A DNA stretch of 20,212 nt. Origin: an uncultured Fidelibacterota bacterium. Its GTDB lineage: Bacteria > Marinisomatota > Marinisomatia > SCGC-AAA003-L08 > GCA-002707645. The position numbers and the translations under genes were made by a program. The notes under the pieces are model-generated. The model was not told where the DNA came from and did not search any database. It saw nothing but the letters and a program-made list of their open reading frames with translations. Positions 1-6,119 of the stretch are shown in pieces. Within the stretch, counting starts at the first letter, position 1. Each line of letters opens with the position of its first letter. Location of the stretch: positions 1 through 20,212 of the forward strand of contig CAJWAW010000012.1 of assembly GCA_913020255.1 (NCBI GenBank). Reading direction: 5' to 3'.

Positions 1-1
1 T

Positions 2-187
2 TCTGATATTAAGAATGCTGAGAAAATATCATCAGAGATTGAAAGCGGAGCAGTTTTTATTAATAAGTTAAGTTATTCTGACCCTAGATTACCATTTGGA
101 GGCATTAAAAAATCTGGATATGGCAGAGAGTTGTCAAAAGAAGGTATAATGGAGTTTGTTAATAAAAAAACTATAGTTGTTTCTTAA
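2..187 (+). CDS. Aldehyde dehydrogenase, C-terminal fragment (5' end outside window)
   Basis: This is the last 61 codons of a gene entering from the left edge; the frame is open from base 2 and ends at TAA 185-187. The peptide carries the characteristic C-terminal signature of the NAD(P)-dependent aldehyde dehydrogenase superfamily: a segment reading SGAVFIN-like (here ESGAVFINK), then [17 protein letters not shown] and a final [11 protein letters not shown]. This end of the protein forms part of the oligomerisation and substrate-tunnel region; the catalytic Cys and Glu lie upstream, outside the window. The [14 protein letters not shown] wording fits succinate-semialdehyde dehydrogenase-like members, but the substrate cannot be decided from this fragment. 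Its stop codon overlaps the stop of the convergent thiamine pyrophosphokinase gene by four bases. Confidence 0.9.
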   Translation, partial: SDIKNAEKISSEIESGAVFINKLSYSDPRLPFGGIKKSGYGRELSKEGIMEFVNKKTIVVS

Positions 188-804
188 GGATATTTTAAAA
201 ATAATAATATAGAATTATCTTTGATTTCAATAAAAAAACTATCGCCTAATGATTCGTTTAAAGTTCCGTAAAATAATGTAGTTATACTATCATTATTCAA
301 GTTATACTTTAATCCATAAGTTGTTATTTTTAAATGTTTATATTCACTGAATAGAGAAATTTTCTGTTTTGGAAAACTTCTGATAAGTGTTGGTTTGTTT
401 ATTGCGGTGAAACATCCAGTATCTGTAAATAGCTTTATATTAAAATTTAGATCTAAATTATTGATACTGAAAATATTTCCAAGTGTATGATCCTCTCTTT
501 CTCCAGTTGCTCCAATAATATTTATATTATATAATTTATTAATTTTACAAAACTCAATTGCTTTTCTGAGGTCATTTTGGTTTTGATTTTTTATATTTAA
601 TATTCTTTTTTTATGTTTATCTTTTACAGCGCTAGAAATTGAGTCCATATCTCCAATAATTAAATTTGGTTTATATCCATAATCATCTAATGTATTAGCT
701 GCTCCATCACATGCAATAATAAACTTACTTTTTTGCAAAATATTGATTGGGATCTTGCAAGTTGGAAATTTTCCATTAGCCACTATTAGTAATTGATTAT
801 TCAT
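184..804 (-). CDS. Thiamine pyrophosphokinase
   Basis: Predicted cytosolic thiamine diphosphokinase (206 aa), which makes thiamine diphosphate from thiamine and ATP. The family motifs are all visible in order: ACDGAAN (residues 31-37), IIGDMDSI (49-56), an [11 protein letters not shown] stretch (75-85) matching the usual Q-T/N-DLEKAL helix, and [13 protein letters not shown] (98-110). The C-terminal third matches the thiamine-binding beta domain, with [13 protein letters not shown] and a GLKYNLNND version of the usual GLKWPLNN turn. Length is normal. The ATG at 804-802 lies in a 57-base divergent gap shared with the RNA methyltransferase gene, and no Shine-Dalgarno is evident. The 3' end overlaps the converging aldehyde dehydrogenase stop by four bases, leaving no room for a separate terminator. 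No TPP riboswitch is visible. It probably serves thiamine salvage. Confidence 0.93.
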   Translation of the reverse strand: MNNQLLIVANGKFPTCKIPINILQKSKFIIACDGAANTLDDYGYKPNLIIGDMDSISSAVKDKHKKRILNIKNQNQNDLRKAIEFCKINKLYNINIIGATGEREDHTLGNIFSINNLDLNFNIKLFTDTGCFTAINKPTLIRSFPKQKISLFSEYKHLKITTYGLKYNLNNDSITTLFYGTLNESLGDSFFIEIKDNSILLFLKYP

Positions 805-861
805 ATTATTGAAATTTAAATATTAAATTTATCTATTATAATTATATGATATTTTAAACAT
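805..861. promoter_or_regulatory. Short divergent promoter region (thiamine pyrophosphokinase / RNA methyltransferase)
   Basis: These 57 bases separate two divergent start codons, so they should hold promoters for both directions. A TATAAT hexamer sits at 837-842 on the plus strand, about 20 bases before the methyltransferase ATG. I see no well-spaced -35 partner, and the region is almost entirely A/T, so the hexamer could occur by chance. Confidence 0.3.
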
Positions 862-1410
862 ATGTCTAATAAAATAAAAAGAACCAATGATGAACTTAAG
901 GCAGATAGACCTACCTTAGAGGAGATTAAAGATATTCCTAGAGTTCCCATTTCAATTTTGGTTGAAAATGTAAGATCTGTTCATAATGTTGGTTCTATTT
1001 TTAGGTCTGCTGATGGGTTTGGTGCAGAAATGATTTACTTGACGGGTTATACTGCGTGTCCACCAAGAAAAGATTTGTCTAAAACTGCTTTGGGATCTGA
1101 GGATGCAGTCCCATGGAAGCAATTTAATGATTCAATTGATGCTGCTAAGTATATTATAGATAAAGGAATCACATTAGTTCTTCTTGAACAAACAAATAGA
1201 TCTAAATCAATTTATGAAACTAGTTGGATGTTCCCGGTTTGCTTTATTGTTGGGAATGAAGTTAGTGGTGTATCTGAAGAATTATCATCATTAGCTCATG
1301 TACATGTAGAAATTCCAATGCGAGGAGTTAAGCAAAGCTTAAATGTTTCTGTTGCTACAGGAATAGTTGGATATGAAATTTCAAAAGTATATTGTTCTTT
1401 AAGAAAATAA
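862..1410 (+). CDS. SpoU/TrmH-family RNA 2'-O-ribose methyltransferase
   Basis: Predicted SAM-dependent 2'-O-ribose methyltransferase of the SPOUT (trefoil-knot) superfamily, 182 aa. The three SpoU motifs are clear: motif 1, ENVRSVHNVGSIFRSADGFG (residues 35-54), with the catalytic-type Asn and Arg; motif 2, FIVGNEVSGVSEEL (128-141); and motif 3, IPMRGVKQSLNVSVATGI (151-168), which forms the SAM-binding knot. There is no N-terminal L30e-like substrate-binding domain, so this is the short, core-only form, as in several TrmH/TrmL-like tRNA enzymes. Whether it acts on tRNA or rRNA cannot be decided. It begins 57 bases from the divergent thiamine pyrophosphokinase gene. The next gene starts 34 bases after its stop on the same strand, so it may head the transcript that carries the riboflavin genes. 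Confidence 0.92.
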   Translation: MSNKIKRTNDELKADRPTLEEIKDIPRVPISILVENVRSVHNVGSIFRSADGFGAEMIYLTGYTACPPRKDLSKTALGSEDAVPWKQFNDSIDAAKYIIDKGITLVLLEQTNRSKSIYETSWMFPVCFIVGNEVSGVSEELSSLAHVHVEIPMRGVKQSLNVSVATGIVGYEISKVYCSLRK

Positions 1411-1444
1411 TGTTTTAAATGATTGTAAAAATGTAATTTTTGAT

Positions 1445-2830
1445 ATGATAAATTTAATATTTCTAACATCTATGCTATCAATTCTTTTTTCAGAAAGAGG
1501 AGATCTTATATCTTATACATTTAAGGAGGTAAGGGCTGCTTCTACTATTCAATCTGAATTAGAGGATTATATTGCAGATTTAACAAGTACCGAAGGAGCT
1601 GAAGATTTAATTACTCCAAATGCTATCTATGATATAAATCTATATTCAATTACCTATCAAACAATTGATCAATTTGGTGAATATACTGAAGCTTCTGGTT
1701 CTGTTGCTATTCCCGATAATTATAACTTTGCTTATCCATTATTTTTAATTGGTCATGGTACTCAAATTCGTCGATCAAGTGCACCTTCCATGGGTGGTTT
1801 TAATTTATTAAACCAATGGCTGACAAGCGATGGATATATTTACTTAGAGCCTGATTATTTAGGTCTTGGCGTATCAGAAGTATTGCATCCTTATCATTTG
1901 AAAGATGTTACAGCTTCATCTATGATTGATATGATTTTTGCTGTTAAGTCACTTTGTGACCAATTAGCTGTTGCTCAATATAATGATCAATTATTTATTG
2001 CAGGTTACTCTGAAGGTGGTTATGCTGCAATGGCTACTGTTAAAGAAATTGAAGAAAATTATGAAAATCTTGAAATTACAATGTCATTTCCTATGGCTGG
2101 TGCTTATGATCTATCTGGAACTATGGTAGATCTAATGCTATCTGAAGAAGAATATGCTGACCCATTTTATTTACCTTTTTTTATTTTATCTTATATTGAA
2201 AAATATAATCTTGGACATATAGATGATTTCTTTAAGCCTGAATATGCTAAGATCTTACCTGATTTATTTAGTGGTGAATATTCGGGAAGTTATATAAATG
2301 ATTTTTTACCAGATATTCCTATTAATATGATGTTAGATGATATGGTTACTGATTTTACTAGTAATCCAAATTTTCCTTTTAAAATTCATTTAGCAGAAAA
2401 TGATTTAACAAATTGGTCTCCACAAAGTCCAATGTATTTATTGCATGGTGAAGCAGATGAACGTGTTCCCGTAGAAAATACATATGAAGCATACAATAGT
2501 TTTATTCAGAATGGCTCTTCAGCTGATATTGTTAAAAATGAAATTTTACCACCTGAATTATTTGGTATAGAACTTGGTCATCAAAATGCTGCAGCTTTTT
2601 GTTATATTATTACAGATCAGTACACATCTGAGGTTCAAGTAATTATATCAAGGGGTGATATTAATGAGGATTTGCAATTAAATATTAGTGATATTATCAA
2701 CATCATTAATAATATTTTAAATTATTCGGATCTTGATAATTTTGATTTTTGGTTAAATGATTTAAATAATGATAGTTTAATAAATATATTTGATATTGTT
2801 TTATTAATTGAAAGAATTTTAAATGAATGA
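1445..2830 (+). CDS. Secreted alpha/beta hydrolase with C-terminal dockerin-like domain
   Basis: A 461-residue exported hydrolase. The N-terminus is a short hydrophobic stretch (about residues 1-16) that looks like a signal peptide but lacks the usual basic residues. I found no better in-frame start before the upstream gene. The alpha/beta-hydrolase core shows an LIGHGTQ oxyanion-type loop (101-107), the nucleophile elbow GYSEGG (187-192, Ser189), a likely acid in HGEADERVP (Asp338) and a late His in LGHQN (His379). This order fits secretory lipase/esterase and X-prolyl-peptidase-like families. Residues 403-461 form two 'GDINEDLQLNISDIINIINNIL'-type repeats (the second from about 438) with the Asp/Asn-rich calcium loops and following helices of a type I dockerin. 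The substrate is unknown. No cohesin partner is in the window. The stop overlaps the ribD start by eight bases, so the two are almost certainly cotranscribed. Confidence 0.85.
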   Translation: MINLIFLTSMLSILFSERGDLISYTFKEVRAASTIQSELEDYIADLTSTEGAEDLITPNAIYDINLYSITYQTIDQFGEYTEASGSVAIPDNYNFAYPLFLIGHGTQIRRSSAPSMGGFNLLNQWLTSDGYIYLEPDYLGLGVSEVLHPYHLKDVTASSMIDMIFAVKSLCDQLAVAQYNDQLFIAGYSEGGYAAMATVKEIEENYENLEITMSFPMAGAYDLSGTMVDLMLSEEEYADPFYLPFFILSYIEKYNLGHIDDFFKPEYAKILPDLFSGEYSGSYINDFLPDIPINMMLDDMVTDFTSNPNFPFKIHLAENDLTNWSPQSPMYLLHGEADERVPVENTYEAYNSFIQNGSSADIVKNEILPPELFGIELGHQNAAAFCYIITDQYTSEVQVIISRGDINEDLQLNISDIINIINNILNYSDLDNFDFWLNDLNNDSLINIFDIVLLIERILNE

Positions 2831-3899
2831 TATTCATGAAAGCTTTATGTCATATGCAATTGAGCTTGCGAAAAAAGGTAGAGGTGGTGTTTCTCCAAAT
2901 CCATTAGTAGGATGTGTTATTGTTAAAAATGGAGAAATTATCGGAGAAGGCTTCCATAAAGAATTTGGAAAAGAGCATGCAGAGGTTGATGCTTTTAATA
3001 ATTGTAGTCAAACTCCTGAAGATGCTGATTTATATGTAAATCTTGAACCATGTAGTATTTTTAGTAAAACTCCACCATGTGTAGATAGAATTATTGAGAA
3101 TGGTATTAAAAATGTTTATGTAGGTACTAAGGATTTTAATTCATCTATTAATGGTTCAGGTATTGATAAACTTGAAAAAGCACGTATAAATGTTTTTCAA
3201 AATATATTAGAAAAAGAGTGCTATGAATTGAATAAAGGCTTTTTTAAATGGATTGATAATGGTAAGCCTTGGGTTATTGTTAAAATTGCACAATCAAATA
3301 ATGGCTACATGGGTATTGATTCTAAGACTTCGACTTGGATAACTGGTGAAGATGTTAAGGTTAATAGTCATAAATTACGTTCAGAAGTTGATGGAATTTT
3401 AATAGGCAGAACTACAGCAGAGATTGACAATCCACAGCTTACAGTAAGAAAAGTAAATGGGAATAATCCAATTAGAGTTATAGTAGATACATATAGACAA
3501 TTACCTTTAAATTTAAATTTATTTACTGATAATTTATCTGAAAATATTATTTTATGTTCTAAAGATAAATTTAAGCAATCCAAAACTGTGAATTCTACAT
3601 ATCTACCAATAAAAGAAGAAGATGGATTGTTATCACCCTGTGATATTCTAAATCAACTAGGTGAATATGGTATGAATACATTATTGATAGAGGGTGGACA
3701 GAAAATAATCTCATCATTTTTAAATGAAAATTTAGTTGATGAAGTTTATTTGTATACATCAAAAAATAATCTTGAAAATGCTTATCTTGAAACACCCTTT
3801 GAGTTAAATAAAGATTGGGAAGTTATTAAAGAAGAAAATTTTGAAAAAGATCAATTATTAGTAGCTAGGAAAAAAGAATTATGTTTACAGGAATTATAG
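2823..3899 (+). CDS. ribD: Bifunctional riboflavin biosynthesis deaminase/reductase
   Basis: Makes 5-amino-6-ribitylaminouracil phosphate by deaminating and then reducing the GTP cyclohydrolase II product (358 aa, normal length). The N-terminal cytidine-deaminase-fold domain (about 1-145) has NPLVGCVIV (26-34), the zinc and proton-shuttle motif HAE (52-54) and the two zinc cysteines in LEPCSIFSKTPPC (Cys77, Cys86). The C-terminal NADPH-dependent reductase domain (about 148-350) contains LIGRTTAEIDNPQLTVR (193-209) and TLLIEGG (286-292). One oddity is that the family consensus between the zinc cysteines is PCxHxGxTPPC, while this protein has Ile in place of His and Ser in place of Gly. The start ATG lies inside the end of the hydrolase gene, and its own end overlaps ribE by 19 bases. 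No FMN riboswitch precedes it. Confidence 0.96.
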   Translation: MNDIHESFMSYAIELAKKGRGGVSPNPLVGCVIVKNGEIIGEGFHKEFGKEHAEVDAFNNCSQTPEDADLYVNLEPCSIFSKTPPCVDRIIENGIKNVYVGTKDFNSSINGSGIDKLEKARINVFQNILEKECYELNKGFFKWIDNGKPWVIVKIAQSNNGYMGIDSKTSTWITGEDVKVNSHKLRSEVDGILIGRTTAEIDNPQLTVRKVNGNNPIRVIVDTYRQLPLNLNLFTDNLSENIILCSKDKFKQSKTVNSTYLPIKEEDGLLSPCDILNQLGEYGMNTLLIEGGQKIISSFLNENLVDEVYLYTSKNNLENAYLETPFELNKDWEVIKEENFEKDQLLVARKKELCLQEL

Positions 3900-4471
3900 A
3901 AGATTTATGTGAGGTTATTAATATTGATAAATTTGCTAATTATACAAATATATCAATTAGCTCTAAATTTGACGATGTTAAAATTGGTGCAAGTATAGCT
4001 GTTAATGGAGTTTGCTTGACAGTAGTTGGTATTAATGATAGATCATTATCTTTTGATGTTATTAGAGAAACCTTGGAGAAAACTAACTTAAAATTTATAA
4101 AGATTGGAGATTTGATAAATATTGAAAGATGTATGCGTATAAATGATCGTATTGATGGGCATATTGTTCAAGGGCATATTGAGTGTCTTGGTGAATTAAT
4201 ATCTAAAATTTCTAATGATGGTGAAACTAAAATTAAAATTAAAATTGATAATAATTATATGAAATACTGTATTTATAAAGGCTCTATCGCTTTGGATGGG
4301 ATATCATTAACGATTTCAAAAATTGATAATGATCATATTGTGTGTTCTATAATACCACATACATTAAATAATACAACTTTGAAAATTAGAAAAGAAGGTG
4401 ATATGTTAAATATTGAAACTGATATGATTTCTAAGTACATTGAAAAACAATTAATCAATAAAAAGATATGA
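3881..4471 (+). CDS. ribE: Riboflavin synthase, alpha subunit
   Basis: Catalyses the final step, dismutation of two 6,7-dimethyl-8-ribityllumazine molecules to riboflavin (196 aa). It begins with the diagnostic MFTGIIEDL. It then shows the two tandem lumazine-binding barrels: the first with IAVNGVCLTV (39-48), the second with IALDGISLTI (136-145) and IPHTL (158-162). The linker motif GHIVQGHI spans 93-100. The C-terminal helix (about 182-192) is the trimerisation element in known structures. The start is fixed by the invariant N-terminus and lies 19 bases inside ribD. An AGGA-rich stretch about ten bases upstream (within ribD) could act as a ribosome site. The stop overlaps the ribBA ATG as ATGA. 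Confidence 0.97.
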   Translation: MFTGIIEDLCEVINIDKFANYTNISISSKFDDVKIGASIAVNGVCLTVVGINDRSLSFDVIRETLEKTNLKFIKIGDLINIERCMRINDRIDGHIVQGHIECLGELISKISNDGETKIKIKIDNNYMKYCIYKGSIALDGISLTISKIDNDHIVCSIIPHTLNNTTLKIRKEGDMLNIETDMISKYIEKQLINKKI

Positions 4472-5685
4472 AAATGAAATTAAATACTATCAAAGAAGCT
4501 ATTGCTGATTTTAAAAAAGGTCAAATGTTAATTGTTGTTGATGATGAAAATAGAGAAAATGAAGGTGATTTTATTATATCTAGTGAGAAAGCATCCTCAG
4601 AAGACATTAATTTTATGATGAAGTATGGGCGTGGCTTGATTTGCACATCTATTTCATCTAAAAGAGCAAAAAAAATGCATTTGAATCCAATGGTAGATAA
4701 TAATACTGAACATCAAAAGACAAATTTTACAGTAAGCGTTGATGCTAAAAATGGTATAACAACAGGGATATCAGCAAAAGATCGTTGGCAAACTCTTCAA
4801 GTTTTATTGGATGATGATTCTTGCCCTGAAGATTTAGTTAAACCTGGTCATATGTTTCCTTTGATAGCAAAAGAAGGTGGTGTATTGCAAAGAGCTGGGC
4901 ATACAGAAGCTGCAATTGATTTAGCGAAATTATCTGGCCTTAAATCATCTGCTTTGTTAGTTGAGATTATTGATGATGATGGCACAATGGCAAGATATAA
5001 TTCTTTATTAAAAATTGCAAAAGAACATAAAATTAAAATTATTAGTATAGCTGATTTGATTACATATAGAAAAAAATATGATAAATTAGTTGAACAAATT
5101 TCTAGTGTTCCTTTTCCAACATCTTTTGGAGATTTTGAATTAAAACTTTTTGAAGATAAAATAAATGGTGATCATCATGTTGCAATTATTAAAGGTAATA
5201 TTGATATTAATGATCAAGTTTTAGTTCGAGTTCATTCGCAATGTTTAACTGGTGATATTTTTGGATCATTAAGATGTGATTGTGGCTTACAGCTTGATGC
5301 CGCAATGAAAATGATTGAAAGTGAAGGTAGGGGAATACTTGTATATTTGAGGCAAGAAGGAAGGGGGATTGGATTAAAAAATAAAATCAAAGCATATCAA
5401 TTGCAGGATAAAGGTTATGATACAGTAGAAGCAAATCATAAGCTTGGCTTTAAATCAGACTTGAGAGAGTATGGAATTGGAGCTCAAATATTATTGGATT
5501 GTAATGTAAGAAAAATGCGATTATTAACAAATAACCCTAAAAAAATTGTATCCCTTGAAGGGTTTGGATTAGAAATTGTCGATAGAGTTCCTATTGAATT
5601 TGATGCTAATGATATAAATAAAAAATATTTATCAACAAAAAGAGATAAGTTGGGTCATCTTATTATGGAAAATTTAGATAAATGA
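4468..5685 (+). CDS. ribBA: Fused 3,4-dihydroxy-2-butanone-4-phosphate synthase / GTP cyclohydrolase II
   Basis: A 405-residue fusion supplying both entry branches of riboflavin synthesis. The N-terminal DHBP synthase domain (about 5-203) carries the acidic metal-binding DDENRENEGD (25-34), a TTGISAKDR segment (98-106) and RAGHTEAAIDLAKLSG (142-157). The C-terminal GTP cyclohydrolase II domain (about 212-402) has VRVHSQCLTGDIFGSLRCDCG, with the zinc ligands Cys259, Cys270 and Cys272, followed by YLRQEGRGIGL (293-303), the DTVEAN helix (318-323) and TNNPKK (354-359). Both active-site sets look intact. The ATG at 4468 gives an ATGA overlap with ribE; a second ATG two codons later (4474) is an alternative. 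The end overlaps ribH by four bases. Confidence 0.97.
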   Translation: MKMKLNTIKEAIADFKKGQMLIVVDDENRENEGDFIISSEKASSEDINFMMKYGRGLICTSISSKRAKKMHLNPMVDNNTEHQKTNFTVSVDAKNGITTGISAKDRWQTLQVLLDDDSCPEDLVKPGHMFPLIAKEGGVLQRAGHTEAAIDLAKLSGLKSSALLVEIIDDDGTMARYNSLLKIAKEHKIKIISIADLITYRKKYDKLVEQISSVPFPTSFGDFELKLFEDKINGDHHVAIIKGNIDINDQVLVRVHSQCLTGDIFGSLRCDCGLQLDAAMKMIESEGRGILVYLRQEGRGIGLKNKIKAYQLQDKGYDTVEANHKLGFKSDLREYGIGAQILLDCNVRKMRLLTNNPKKIVSLEGFGLEIVDRVPIEFDANDINKKYLSTKRDKLGHLIMENLDK

Positions 5686-6119
5686 AGATAGCCATTGTAG
5701 CTAGTATGTTTAATGAAGAAATCTCAAATAATTTAATTTGGGGAGCTGTTGAATGTTATAAAGAAATTCTTAATAAAGATATTAATATGTCGCATATTTT
5801 TAAAGTTCCTGGTGCATTTGAAATACCTTTTTTAGTTAAAAAAATATTAAATAATCCATCAAATGATTTTGATGCTATTATTACTCTTGGATGTGTTATT
5901 AAAGGTGAAACTGCTCATTTTGAATATATCTCTAATTCTGTAACTAATGCTATTATGCAACTTAATATTAAAAAAACAATTAACATTCCTATAATATATG
6001 GCGTTTTAACTGTTTATAATTATAAGCAAGCTTGTAGGCGTAGCTTGAAAGACAAAACCAATAAAGGTTATGAGGTTATGAACACAGCAATTGATATGAA
6101 AAAAATCATTTTAAAGTGA
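5682..6119 (+). CDS. ribH: 6,7-dimethyl-8-ribityllumazine synthase
   Basis: Condenses ribitylaminouracil with dihydroxybutanone phosphate (145 aa, short end of the family range). Recognisable elements are IAIVASMFNEEI (3-14, with the substrate-stacking Phe10), VPGAFEIP (42-49), LGCVIKGETAHFEYI (69-83, with catalytic-type His79) and YGVLT (106-110). After YGVLT the sequence diverges from the usual TTD/ENIEQAxERAGTKAGNKG: it reads VYNYKQACRRSLKDKTNKG (111-129). The phosphate-binding Arg (Arg120) and Lys (Lys128) still align, so I expect activity. It overlaps ribBA as ATGA, and its TGA overlaps the GTG start of the next gene. Confidence 0.95.
   Translation: MKIAIVASMFNEEISNNLIWGAVECYKEILNKDINMSHIFKVPGAFEIPFLVKKILNNPSNDFDAIITLGCVIKGETAHFEYISNSVTNAIMQLNIKKTINIPIIYGVLTVYNYKQACRRSLKDKTNKGYEVMNTAIDMKKIILK

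Noticed and set aside
1411..1444. Possible FMN riboswitch or leader ahead of the riboflavin genes
   Set aside because: The gap is only 34 bases and A/T-rich, and the gene downstream is the hydrolase. ribD itself starts inside the hydrolase gene, so there is no room for the conserved FMN aptamer.
3368..3795. Two minus-strand open frames of 66-71 codons inside ribD
   Set aside because: They lie wholly opposite a well-supported gene, match no family I know, and have no start context. They are by-products of the AT-rich coding frame.
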